NCBI GenBank assembly: GCA_937967505.1
Contig: CALCJM010000008.1
Span: 1-64,000 of the forward strand
Direction: 5' to 3'
DNA: 64,000 nucleotides
Origin: an uncultured Pirellulaceae bacterium
GTDB lineage: Bacteria > Planctomycetota > Planctomycetia > Pirellulales > Pirellulaceae
This document shows positions 53,101 through 61,731 of the stretch, in pieces. Within the stretch, counting starts at the first letter, position 1, and every line of letters starts with the position of its first letter. The position numbers and the translations under genes are program-made. A model generated the notes under the pieces. It was not told the origin of the DNA. It ran no database searches and saw nothing but the letters and a program-made list of their open reading frames with translations.

Positions 53101-56100
53101 AGGACAGTCTCGCGGATTTTACAGTATCCTTCTTTACTCCATTTCGCGGTTGGATGAATGTGTCGATCAGGCTCGCCAAGCGGAAGCCGTTTTACTGAAG
53201 ACGGGTGACTACTGGGAGGTAAATATCGCGCGTTACCAGTTGGCCGCTGCTCTGATGCGTAAAGGACACTTCGCGGCCGCGAAGGATTTTGCAAAACAAA
53301 CCTATGAATCGGCCCTGAAACTGGGAGACTTCCAGTCAACAGGCAACATCATTGATGTTTGGGCCCGCGCCAGTCTGGGGCAAATCCCTGCGTCTGTCAT
53401 CGAACTGGAAGAAAGTCGTTCCATCAATGACGCACAGCGCTCCTGCCAGATATTGCTGGCCAAAGGCGTCAGAGCCATGGCAACGGAGGAGTATACCGAT
53501 GCAGTTGCCTGTTTTGAAGATGCGATACAGTGTGCGAAAAAGGCGGGCGTAATCAATGCCTATACCGTGGCGAATTACGCGTGGCTGGCCACGGGACTCA
53601 GGATGCAGTGGGAGACAGGCCGTTCCCCGAATAACGACCAACGCAGCCACGACGCTGATCGCCTCTATCAGGCCGCGCGTACGTCGCTAAAATACGCCAA
53701 ACGTTTCACTAATGAGCTGCCTCATGCGTGGCGAGAGATGGCAATGGCAGAAATGGTGATGGGACGCGCAAGACGCGCCCGGAGGGCATTTGAAAAGTCT
53801 CTGAAAATTGCAAACCGCCAGGGAGCCACCTACGAAGCAGCACTGACGCGCGTGGCTTACGGCCAATGCGGGAAACAATTTGGTTGGCCCCATCACGAAG
53901 AAATACTTTCGGTTGGCAAAACCCAAACCGAAGCCGTCAACAGCGAGTTGCGTGGCGATAAAAATCGCGGATCGATGTCGCTGATGGACCGATTCGAATC
54001 GCTGTTGGACGCCGGCCGACAGATCTCGTCTTCTGTAAATGACAAACAAATCTTTAAATTGACGCTCGACGCGGCAAGAAACCTGTTGAGAGGCTGCCAG
54101 ACCATGATCGTGTGCGACAGTCATGCCGACAGTACCTCCGATATCAATCATGATGTCAACGACGAGGCCGACAATCGCGCCGGAAAGCAACCGCAGTGGG
54201 AGGTCAACTGGCAAAACGGGCATGAAGATGCCAATTTCAACCTGAAGCTTGTCCTTGATGCAGTTCACAAGGGGCATTCGGTCATTCAGGACAAAATGAC
54301 AGGAGATGAAGGAGAGTTTCGAAATGCGTCATTGTGCAGCCCAATTCAGGTCAACGGAAAAACGGTCGCCTGCCTGTACGCCAGCAACCGACTGATCAAA
54401 GGATTTTATGGTGCCAATGAAATTCGGATCGCTGACTACCTGACCAGCGCTGCCGGGGCGGCTCTGGAGAAGGCCGACGGCTTCAACCAGCTTGAGGGGC
54501 TCAATCGTGATCTTGAAAAACGCGTTGCCGACAGGACCCGGGTAATCGAAGCGCGCTCCAACGAACTGGAATACATCGCTTCGGAACTAACCAAGACCAA
54601 GGAAAAACTGGAAACCGCGCGCGACGACGCCCAAGCCGCCAGCGTCACAAAAAGCCAGTTCCTGGCAAGGATGAGCCATGAGATTCGGACGCCAATTTCA
54701 GCCGTAATCGGTTTCACCGATCTGATGCTCCGAGGCGCGATCAAGGATCCGGCAGAGCAACTGAAAAAACTGGAGACGATTCAATCCAGCGGACAGCACC
54801 TGTTGGAACTGGTGAACGATTTGTTGGACATTTCAAAAATCGAAGCTGGAAAACTTGAGGTGGAAAGCATCCAGTGCCTGCCGGCATCAATCGTGCGCGA
54901 GGTGGTCGATTCGGTTCAGGCACGGGCACAACAAAACGGAAATGAGCTGCTGGTGCGGTTTGAGGGGCTGACGCCAAAAACCATTTTGAGTGACCCCAAA
55001 CGCCTGAAACAGATTATTACCAACATTGTCGGAAACGCTATCAAGTTCACCCGGCAGGGCCGCGTGACGACGACGGTTCGAATCCCTGTGGTGGAAGAGA
55101 AAGCCGATCCGAAGATGGTAGAGATTGAAGTTGCCGATACGGGTATCGGCATGAACAAGGGACAAATTGAAAAGATATTCGATCCGTTCGTTCAGGCGGA
55201 TTCGACCGTGACCCGCCGTTTTGGTGGGACAGGTTTGGGATTGTCGATCAGCCAAAAGCTGGCAATTTCTCTGGGAGGGAGTATCTCGGTTTGCAGTGTT
55301 CCCCATGAAGGCACGACCTTCCGGATCAGAATTCCTACAGGAATCGACGCCACCGACCAAACGCAATGGCTCTCTGCCCGGGAGGTCGAAGGGATGCTCG
55401 AGGAACCGCTTCCGCGTCACGGGGTGCGGGTCAACCTTGCCGGAAAAACGGTTTTCTATGCCGATGACGCCGAAACCAATCGCGATCTGATTGCGTTGCT
55501 GTTGAGCGATTGCGGGGCAACGGTCGTGCTGGCTGAAGACGGTGCTGAAGCTTACCGCCGCCTGACCGATCGTGCCGCACCAGACTACTGCGGCGACTGT
55601 GATCTTGTCTTGATGGACATGCAAATGCCGGTAATCGACGGGTATACCGCAACGACCATGTTGCGGGAATTCGGGTTTACCAAAACTGTGGTCGCATTCA
55701 CCGCCAACAGCATGACAGGTGATCGGGAGAAGTGTATTGAATGCGGATGCAACGACTTTCTGTCAAAACCAATCGACGTAAATCTGTTGCTGGAAAAGGT
55801 CGCGCGAATCTGCGGTGTAGAAGTGGTCCCCGTAACCCATCCGTCCTCCTCTGCCCCTCTCACCATCGATGCCGACATCGAACAATCGCTCAACGATCGC
55901 CTGAGCGGTCTGGGTGATGTCATGAGGCCTTTTGCACATAAATTTTTGGGGAAATTGCAGGGGCGCATGGAGGGCTTCCGGCAGGCAATTGCACATCAGG
56001 ACCAAGAACAGATTCACCAAACGGCCCACTGGGCCAAAGGAACCGCAGGCACCGTAGGGTTGACCGAGATCGCACACTACGCGGCGACCATCGACCAGGC

Positions 56101-56197
56101 AGCAAAAGTTCCCGATTGGGACGCGATCGTCGAAACGTCCCAAACACTCGAAGGCTACCTTGCCGCCGGCGGTTGCGTACCGTTGGTGAATAACTGA
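50198..56197 (+). CDS. Giant hybrid: pseudokinase - AAA/NACHT-like ATPase - TPR - GAF - histidine kinase - receiver - HPt
   Basis: 1999 residues from the ATG at 50198 (MNSPTKQPSDSG); a GTG-type extension to 50144 is less likely. The N-terminal Ser/Thr-kinase-like domain (about 10-295) lacks key residues: HRD is QQD (LQQDLRPSQLL) and no DFG is seen, so it is probably a pseudokinase. The ATPase part has Walker A CPSGMGKT (K near 359) and Walker B ALIWFDD. A long helical TPR-like region follows, then a GAF-like domain (about 1265-1430), HisKA with MSHEIRTP (H1494), a HATPase with DTGIGM and GGTGLGLS, a receiver with VLMDMQMP (D1807) and an HPt with AHWAKGTAG (H1944). All phosphorelay residues are present. 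It follows a known hybrid architecture (Ser/Thr kinase/ATPase/histidine kinase). Likely a soluble sensor; signal unknown. Confidence 0.88.
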   Translation: MNSPTKQPSDSGATERWLPAQFAAVGHAHFIPTNNTDHRSLLVKRHDREQVYLIRLVAARLFSADGFYRFRSQLEALSQVRTQGFQRPVEWGVENEWVWCAHEFSDTMETLQTVTTGTNPPEIDADRTYSRITRQAIELLKTISAIHRAGSLQQDLRPSQLLFSNDCPVLVCPSPMMFVDPEFRPAKWSMRFAEIASPELAGAIDQDVGVQSDLYSIGVVIFRLLTGRLPFEGSHIGEILLQHLTAEPDFSYAQQRNDGSEAPATLIQIVEKMLLKEPRDRYQSAEAVIADLEYASQIMAGQRSGSQFAAGRFDVRETVTDPSFVGRRNELEAMEQQLESSAHGLGRAVVVQCPSGMGKTRLVVESLRFASRCGFQIYRSQGLDQVALEPGGPIVQIIEQLKPQIHLHERLRNTLAHHEELVRRLLPEFAQTIGLVDPSAGDALPRHRGGAAESDLKDFGQNRAVGLFCKILSCLGSIEHPALIWFDDCQWFEPQTMEVLKQLLAAVPQHTHLILSLRDTDPAICRTIESMNPDLMLEPQRLEDHEIQALIESMAGCLPEEAIQVSTSLSSGSPFMASAIIRGMVESRALYCNEGIWKIDSDKMSAVKASSGAAELLSKRLENVQPEMLQLLSVAAISGKEFEAGIVAALCDLTVEASRECVNGARLQRLIWAKPDGKLAFVHDKIRETLLARLSPKRRQKLHQKIGDYLASHHSWQSSDIAFHYDAAEAYTKAYPFATEAADRALESFSLSIGSELLLIARRGVDESRPRSVFKIETRLAHTLMLDGRYIEAEVWFKSAAEIASNDLQRADIATRLAELMFKRGNKQEAVDALETALRSLGGNIPGTRILCVLALLKELSVQAMHTLLPRWFIARKKCAASKSVRLRWDIYSRLSRGYWYTRDQAYVFVAHLRAMNEAETFPPTPELGQIWSEHAPGMSLIPLARRGIRYARRSIRLRRDLKDVWGEGQSRGFYSILLYSISRLDECVDQARQAEAVLLKTGDYWEVNIARYQLAAALMRKGHFAAAKDFAKQTYESALKLGDFQSTGNIIDVWARASLGQIPASVIELEESRSINDAQRSCQILLAKGVRAMATEEYTDAVACFEDAIQCAKKAGVINAYTVANYAWLATGLRMQWETGRSPNNDQRSHDADRLYQAARTSLKYAKRFTNELPHAWREMAMAEMVMGRARRARRAFEKSLKIANRQGATYEAALTRVAYGQCGKQFGWPHHEEILSVGKTQTEAVNSELRGDKNRGSMSLMDRFESLLDAGRQISSSVNDKQIFKLTLDAARNLLRGCQTMIVCDSHADSTSDINHDVNDEADNRAGKQPQWEVNWQNGHEDANFNLKLVLDAVHKGHSVIQDKMTGDEGEFRNASLCSPIQVNGKTVACLYASNRLIKGFYGANEIRIADYLTSAAGAALEKADGFNQLEGLNRDLEKRVADRTRVIEARSNELEYIASELTKTKEKLETARDDAQAASVTKSQFLARMSHEIRTPISAVIGFTDLMLRGAIKDPAEQLKKLETIQSSGQHLLELVNDLLDISKIEAGKLEVESIQCLPASIVREVVDSVQARAQQNGNELLVRFEGLTPKTILSDPKRLKQIITNIVGNAIKFTRQGRVTTTVRIPVVEEKADPKMVEIEVADTGIGMNKGQIEKIFDPFVQADSTVTRRFGGTGLGLSISQKLAISLGGSISVCSVPHEGTTFRIRIPTGIDATDQTQWLSAREVEGMLEEPLPRHGVRVNLAGKTVFYADDAETNRDLIALLLSDCGATVVLAEDGAEAYRRLTDRAAPDYCGDCDLVLMDMQMPVIDGYTATTMLREFGFTKTVVAFTANSMTGDREKCIECGCNDFLSKPIDVNLLLEKVARICGVEVVPVTHPSSSAPLTIDADIEQSLNDRLSGLGDVMRPFAHKFLGKLQGRMEGFRQAIAHQDQEQIHQTAHWAKGTAGTVGLTEIAHYAATIDQAAKVPDWDAIVETSQTLEGYLAAGGCVPLVNN

Positions 56198-56363
56198 ATG
56201 GACGTTATATTGTGCAGAAACTCTGCCACAGACAATCATTCGCAGCACCGTTGGCCACCATGCCGAACGCTCGAAAAGAATTCGTCCGATGCCGGGAGGG
56301 TGGCCAAGGTTGCGGCTGAAATAAATTTCGTCAAAAAAGCGTTTTCCAATTGAGAGTTGATTG

Positions 56364-58880
56364 ATGGAACCCTGGTCACGACGACTGATCTATCTGGTCT
56401 TCTTTCTTTCCGGGGTTGCAGCGCTGATCTATGAAATATCGTGGTCGCGGCAATTGGGGCTGCTGTTCGGGCATACAGTGCACGCGGCGTCGGTGGTGCT
56501 GGGCAGCTATTTCGCCGGCATGGCTGTGGGTTACGCGATCGGTGCATGGGTTTGCGGCCGCTGGAGCGCGCGCTTCAATCCGCTGGTCGGTTACGCACTG
56601 GCTGAAGCGGTCGTCGCATTGTGGGCGTTCATGATTCCGGTGATTTTGCGTTGGTCCGAATCGCCAACGTTTGCTGCATTGCTGAGTCATGATTCGAATT
56701 TCTGGCAGATCTCGTCCCGGGCCTGTTTTAGTTTCCTGCTGTTGATGCCGGCCACGATTTCATTGGGAATCACGCTGCCAATGATGGCCGCATGGCTGGC
56801 GACAGACAACGGAACGGCCAATCAGGAAAACGCCAGCCGCATCTCGAACGCCTACGCACTCAACACCGCCGGCGCTCTGGTAGGGGTTACGATCGCCACG
56901 CTGTGGTTGATAATCAACTGCGGTGTGTGCGGCAGTAGCTATCTGGCCGCCGCGCTGTCGCTGGTTTGTGCGGCGCTCTCAGTGAGTATCAGTCGATTTG
57001 AGAAACGTCGCTGCGGCGTCAATGATCCGGGGGATCATAGTGAGCCGAGCAGCATTACAATGCTCCACCGTACGGCATCCAGCGCAGCGGCGCATCCATT
57101 GGCGGCAATGGAGCCACTAGAGGCAATGGCAACGGGCAGTCGAACCGCGCTTCTCTGGCGGCTGCGACTGGCCGCAGTGGTGACCGGTTTTACAACGCTG
57201 GCACTTCAGGTGCTGTACACACGAATGTTCTCCCTGGTGTTTCACAACAGTACCTACACCTTTGGAATTGTGGTCGCTGTTTTTCTTCTGTCGTTGGCCT
57301 TGGGAGCAGCATTTGCAGCGCGGCTGATTGCAAACGGCAACCTGAAAAAGATGCAACAGCGCGTCGGTTTGACGCTGGCTGCGTCAGCGATCTATATCGT
57401 TCTGTCAGTGCGCATTTTTGTGACGATCACCGATCTGGATTACTTTCGGTTTGGCAACAGCTTTGTCAGCTATATGACTGGAGCGACCGGCCTAGTGTTG
57501 TTGGTTGTCGGGCCTGCGGTTCTGCTGGCGGGCGTTGCGTTGCCGCTGGTTTGGCAAATCGCCGGCCGCATGGATCAAAATGCGGGCCGCGTGGTTGGAC
57601 AATTGACGTCAGCCAACACAGTATCGGCAGCCATCGGAGCAATCGTTGGAAGTTTTGTCTTGCTGCCGCTGGTTGGACTATGGGCTGCATTTGTGTGTGT
57701 CAGCCTTCTTCAACTATCAATGGGAGTGGTTTTCCTGAAAGAACGACTCTGTTGGCGTCGCATTGTTACGTTTGGCGGGATGTGGACTGTATTGGCGGTG
57801 ATCACGCTGATCAGCCCGACCGAATCGGGTAACGCAAGACGGGGTGGCGAAAGAACGATCCGCAGATGGAATTCGCCCTATGGCTGGATCGATCTGGTAC
57901 GCAGCGGCCGAGACGAAGTCTACAAGATCCGCCAGAACCTTCACTACCGGTTTGGTAAAACCGGTAGCAACGCCCGTGAATATCGGCAGGCTCACCTCCC
58001 GCTGTTACTGCACAAGAATCCGCAGGATGTGCTGTTTTTAGGACTGGGTACGGGGTTGACTGCTGGTGCGGCGGTTCCACATCAGGAGGTCAAAAACATT
58101 GTTGCGGTGGAACTGATCCCCGAAGTGGTGCAGGCGGTTGCAGAATTGGGCAAATACAATTTTAACATTGTCAGCCATGAAAAATCGGAGGTGGTTTGCG
58201 ATGATGGTCGGCACTATTTGCTGGCGAACGATCGAGAATTCGACGTGATTGTGTCGGATCTGTTCGTCCCTTGGGAAAGCGAATCAGGGTATCTGTACAC
58301 CGTCGAACATTACCAAGTCGCTGCCCGTCGTCTGAAAGAGGGGGGACTGTTTTGCCAGTGGCTGCCACTTTACCAGGTGGGAGAGAACGAATTCGAGGCA
58401 ATCGCCAACAGCTTTGCAACGGTGTTTCCCTCGGTAACGCTGTGGTGGGGCAAACTGTCGGGCTCACGTGGTCCCGTGATTGCGATGATAGGACATTCCG
58501 GTCCTGTCGAACTTAATCCAGACCAAATGAACCAACGCATTGCCAGATTGCGACAATCGATCGCCCCCGACCCTTCCATTGCACATGCTGATTTGGTGGT
58601 TGACCACTATGTCGGGGACTGGATTTTGGCCCCCGCCAAAGGCACAAGACTGCTCAATCGCGATGAGTATCCTGTGGTGGAGCTTTCCACCCCCGTCTCC
58701 AATCGGGATCGCAAGCTAATCTCGGGTGCCGTTTTTGAAGACTACTATCGGAGGATTCTGTCGACGCTCCCGATGGACAGCCTGATGATTGACGGAAACA
58801 AAATCGCCACCCCCGGCCAACACAAATCCCGGCAGGGTTTACTGCTGTTTGGCGGGAGGCCAGCGACCGATGCCCAATGA
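56364..58880 (+). CDS. Membrane protein with C-terminal spermidine-synthase-like domain (second copy)
   Basis: 838 residues from the ATG at 56364. About 12 membrane helices (LIYLVFFLSGVAALIYEISW near the start; ALLWRLRLAAVVTGFTTLAL near 260) precede a spermidine-synthase-like Rossmann domain: FLGLGTGLTAGAAVPH (motif I), VAVELIPEVVQAVAEL, CDDGRHYLL and VSDLFVPWESESG. Its low similarity to the protein at 44082 makes them members of the same broad family rather than recent duplicates. The active-site loop does not match a standard aminopropyltransferase, so the substrate is unknown. It overlaps the following kinase-like gene by 11 bases, which suggests translational coupling. Confidence 0.85.
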   Translation: MEPWSRRLIYLVFFLSGVAALIYEISWSRQLGLLFGHTVHAASVVLGSYFAGMAVGYAIGAWVCGRWSARFNPLVGYALAEAVVALWAFMIPVILRWSESPTFAALLSHDSNFWQISSRACFSFLLLMPATISLGITLPMMAAWLATDNGTANQENASRISNAYALNTAGALVGVTIATLWLIINCGVCGSSYLAAALSLVCAALSVSISRFEKRRCGVNDPGDHSEPSSITMLHRTASSAAAHPLAAMEPLEAMATGSRTALLWRLRLAAVVTGFTTLALQVLYTRMFSLVFHNSTYTFGIVVAVFLLSLALGAAFAARLIANGNLKKMQQRVGLTLAASAIYIVLSVRIFVTITDLDYFRFGNSFVSYMTGATGLVLLVVGPAVLLAGVALPLVWQIAGRMDQNAGRVVGQLTSANTVSAAIGAIVGSFVLLPLVGLWAAFVCVSLLQLSMGVVFLKERLCWRRIVTFGGMWTVLAVITLISPTESGNARRGGERTIRRWNSPYGWIDLVRSGRDEVYKIRQNLHYRFGKTGSNAREYRQAHLPLLLHKNPQDVLFLGLGTGLTAGAAVPHQEVKNIVAVELIPEVVQAVAELGKYNFNIVSHEKSEVVCDDGRHYLLANDREFDVIVSDLFVPWESESGYLYTVEHYQVAARRLKEGGLFCQWLPLYQVGENEFEAIANSFATVFPSVTLWWGKLSGSRGPVIAMIGHSGPVELNPDQMNQRIARLRQSIAPDPSIAHADLVVDHYVGDWILAPAKGTRLLNRDEYPVVELSTPVSNRDRKLISGAVFEDYYRRILSTLPMDSLMIDGNKIATPGQHKSRQGLLLFGGRPATDAQ

Positions 58881-59784
58881 CGCCCGGGTACACGACCGGC
58901 TTCATCAGTGGCTTGATGCTGTTGGAATGCCGATGCAAGAGGTCATTGATAGAGGATGGTCAGACTCAGAAACGCAGGTCAGCCTGCTGATTGATTCCTT
59001 CGGCGATCGGCACTATCTCAAACAGTTTCAAGACAAATCAAAATACCGACAGGAAACCGACGCGTACCGGAATTGGATGGCTCAATTCGACAGCGTCGTG
59101 CCCGCACTGCGGTTGGCCGATGAAGACAACATGCGACTACTGCTGTCAGACCTGGGCGAATGTTGCTGTCAGTGGCAGGAATTATCAACACCGTGGCGGC
59201 AAAGCCTCCAGTTTCAGGCCGGTCAGTTCTTGCGAAAATTGCACGATCTGGCGTTCGTCGATAATGACGCAATGCCGCTGGGCAAGGCATTGCTAGCGCG
59301 CACACTGGCGCAGCAGCGAGCGGTCACCGGCCCCGGATGGGATCCGCGATTAATTTCCGCCGCGGAGGTTGCGCGTGTTGTTGTTGCGATGAAGGATTTG
59401 ATGCCACTGGCAAATCAATTTCGTAGAGTCCCTTGCCATCGGGATTTTTGGCATCGCAACTGGATCTGGACGGCGGAGCAAAACGGGGATGCAGTGGTTG
59501 GCGAACCAGCCCGCGTTAGCCTGGGAGTGCTGGATTTTGAGCACGCCCGTCCCGACCTGTTTCTGTTCGATTTTATGAAGAACTGGTCTCAATGCTGGCT
59601 TGACTGCCCTGCCCAAGAGGAAGCGTTCTGGGATGGCTATGGTCGGAGGCTGACAGATGATGAACAACGTTTGCTGCGTCTCTGTGCCAAACTTCATGCG
59701 ATCCAAACGCTCCTTTGGGCCACACGGCATCACCATGTCGAATTTGCCGAACAGGGAAGACGCCTGCTGGCCGCCAGCGCATGA
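58870..59784 (+). CDS. APH-family (aminoglycoside phosphotransferase/lipopolysaccharide-kinase-like) protein
   Basis: 304 residues from the ATG at 58870, inside the end of the previous gene and with GGGAGG about ten bases upstream. Kinase residues are intact: Lys in HYLKQF, the Brenner motif HRDFWHRN with H190, D192 and N197, and the DFG-like metal ligand D222 in LDFEHARPD. Members phosphorylate small molecules, sugars or lipopolysaccharide, and a few are antibiotic-resistance enzymes. Because its gene overlaps the spermidine-synthase-like membrane protein, it probably acts in the same pathway, perhaps on a cell-envelope glycan or lipid; antibiotic resistance is not supported by the sequence. 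Confidence 0.82.
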   Translation: MPNDARVHDRLHQWLDAVGMPMQEVIDRGWSDSETQVSLLIDSFGDRHYLKQFQDKSKYRQETDAYRNWMAQFDSVVPALRLADEDNMRLLLSDLGECCCQWQELSTPWRQSLQFQAGQFLRKLHDLAFVDNDAMPLGKALLARTLAQQRAVTGPGWDPRLISAAEVARVVVAMKDLMPLANQFRRVPCHRDFWHRNWIWTAEQNGDAVVGEPARVSLGVLDFEHARPDLFLFDFMKNWSQCWLDCPAQEEAFWDGYGRRLTDDEQRLLRLCAKLHAIQTLLWATRHHHVEFAEQGRRLLAASA

Positions 59785-59810
59785 GTGGGGTTGGGACGCA
59801 AGTTCCGCTG

Positions 59811-59838
59811 TTCGACGACGATGAATTTCGACTACAAT
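59811..59838 (+). promoter_or_regulatory. Candidate promoter of DUF5060/DUF4038 hydrolase
   Basis: TTCGAC (59811-59816), 16-base spacer, TACAAT (59833-59838), about 98 bases before the start codon at 59937. Confidence 0.3.
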
Positions 59839-59936
59839 TGTCAATCGCAGACTTGGGTTCAGGAACACATCCGGAAAACAGGCTGCGGCAGAGTTAATTG
59901 TGAACCGATCAGCCGTCATACGGAAAACGCAACCCC

Positions 59937-61592
59937 ATGATTTTGAGTCCAGTCCTTCGCGGTTTTTCCGCCCGTTTAGTATGTGCCCTCCTTTGCATCT
60001 TTCTATTGCAGGTTGTTCAGACAACCTTTGGGCAGACGATATCACGGCTCAAGTTCGAGTCATCCCAAACGATATCTGCTGAAAAATGGCAGGTGATCGA
60101 CGTTGCCTTCGTCGCCACAGAAGCCACCGCCCAACCATTTGAAGAAAGCTTCAGTGCGCTCCTGGCAGGGCCGGACAACCGCACGCTTGAAGCCCAGGGG
60201 TTCTACAACGGTGGTGATGAATGGGTGTTACGTTTCTCCGCGGCGGAGGAGGGAGAATGGTCATTCAAGACCACTTCGTCGCTGAAGTCGCTTCATGGTT
60301 TGGCCGGCCAGGTTACCGTAGGACCCAACAAAAACCCACGGCAGCGCGGTGGTTTGGTCATCCACCCCGACCACCCTCAGAATTTCTTCTACGAGGACGG
60401 TACCGAATGTGCAATGCTCGCATTCGAAGCCGATTGGTTGTTCGCGTTGGACTATGACAACCCGGAAGCCGCCCCCAAGACAGCTCATCTGCTGGACCTG
60501 CTTGCTGCACAACGGATCAATCAGGTTGTCACAACGGTCTATTCCTATGATGTTCAGTGGCCCAAAGATCCGTTGCTGTCCAACCATCCAGAGCATGAAT
60601 TCGGTGGTCGAGATGAAATCTACCCATTCTTGGGGACGAACCCAAAACCTGATTTTAGCGCGCTGAACGTGGAGTTCTTTCAGCGCTTCGACCGGGTCGT
60701 CAGTTTGATGAACGAGCGAGGGATCACCGCCCACCTGATGATCTATGTGTGGAACAAAAATGTTAAATGGCCTGACACCGAAAGTCTTGCGGACAATCGC
60801 TATTTTGACTATGTCGTTAAACGCTATCAGGCCTTTCCGAATGTGATTTGGGATGTTTCCAAAGAAGCGTTGAACAACGCTAGGTGTACGGAAGCCTACG
60901 GCTGTGAACGGATCGATCGGATTCGCAAACTGGACCCTTACAAGCGGTTGGTGACAGTGCACGATGGCGGATTTTGCCGCCGCAATAAAGACAAGGTTGA
61001 TATTATCTCGTGGCAGGTCTGGAGTGCGACGATTTACGACGATATGCTGGACACACTTAACCAGCACCCCGACAAACCTGTTTTCAACATCGAACATGGT
61101 GGTTACGAGAGCTCGCCCTACGTCGTTTTTCCGGGTGACTACTCCGATCCGAAGACTTGTCTCAGGCGGAACTGGCTGATCCACTTTGCGGGTGCATACT
61201 CGACCTATTACTGGCAAGGTGCCGCGTGGAACGTGATCATTCACAATCCGTTCGAACTGGCCACGCACTCTCCCAAACCTGCCTTCGGTTACTACCGCCA
61301 TTTGATTGACTTCTGCGACCGCTTCCCGCCATCGGAATTTAAGCCATCTCGCAAAGACAACCAGAGTGCCTACTGTTTGGCCAACGGGAAAGGCACTTAC
61401 CTGTTCTATTTACCAAGCGCCCATGAGAAACTTTCCAAGTACGGTTGGAAGAAGAAAAAGGGAACCATCCAGTGGTTCAATACCTTAACCGGGGAATACT
61501 CTGAAGCGAGTGCTTCTTCTGCACCCTACTTCACATCGCCCTGGAAAGGGGAGGCTGATTCAGTGTTGATTTTCAAAACCGAATCAAAATAA
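59937..61592 (+). CDS. Secreted glycoside hydrolase with DUF5060 and DUF4038-like domains
   Basis: 551 residues. The signal peptide (ALLCIFLLQVVQTTFG) ends near GQTI. The first ~100 mature residues resemble DUF5060 (a beta-sandwich with GGDEWVLRFSAAEEGEWSF). The TIM barrel (about 150-420) carries a candidate acid/base in WDVSKEAL (E310) and a nucleophile in FNIEHGGYE (E386). The last ~90 residues look like a beta domain of the putative collagen-binding type often found in DUF4038 proteins. DUF4038/GH140-like enzymes cleave glycosidic bonds in complex pectic or algal polysaccharides; the substrate is unknown here. No adjacent SusCD or sulfatase genes. Confidence 0.8.
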   Translation: MILSPVLRGFSARLVCALLCIFLLQVVQTTFGQTISRLKFESSQTISAEKWQVIDVAFVATEATAQPFEESFSALLAGPDNRTLEAQGFYNGGDEWVLRFSAAEEGEWSFKTTSSLKSLHGLAGQVTVGPNKNPRQRGGLVIHPDHPQNFFYEDGTECAMLAFEADWLFALDYDNPEAAPKTAHLLDLLAAQRINQVVTTVYSYDVQWPKDPLLSNHPEHEFGGRDEIYPFLGTNPKPDFSALNVEFFQRFDRVVSLMNERGITAHLMIYVWNKNVKWPDTESLADNRYFDYVVKRYQAFPNVIWDVSKEALNNARCTEAYGCERIDRIRKLDPYKRLVTVHDGGFCRRNKDKVDIISWQVWSATIYDDMLDTLNQHPDKPVFNIEHGGYESSPYVVFPGDYSDPKTCLRRNWLIHFAGAYSTYYWQGAAWNVIIHNPFELATHSPKPAFGYYRHLIDFCDRFPPSEFKPSRKDNQSAYCLANGKGTYLFYLPSAHEKLSKYGWKKKKGTIQWFNTLTGEYSEASASSAPYFTSPWKGEADSVLIFKTESK

Positions 61593-61731
61593 GACACTGG
61601 ACGTTTCGTTCCGTAGTATTTGATTGTCCGATTCAACACCCGACACCGACAAATCCACAAAGGAAAATCAAGAAACACGACGGTGTCGCACACTGCCAGC
61701 CGCCGTTGAAGTGTTCGGTCGTAGTTTCCAT

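Noticed and set aside
54887-55624. A 245-codon minus-strand frame inside the giant hybrid kinase
   Set aside because: Opposite the conserved HATPase and receiver coding sequence; no recognisable protein.
58870-59784. An aminoglycoside resistance gene
   Set aside because: The APH fold is shared with many sugar, lipid and choline kinases; no resistance-specific residues or mobile context.
60261-61301. A 346-codon minus-strand frame opposite the DUF5060/DUF4038 hydrolase
   Set aside because: Composition of an antisense shadow; the plus-strand protein has a signal peptide and conserved motifs.
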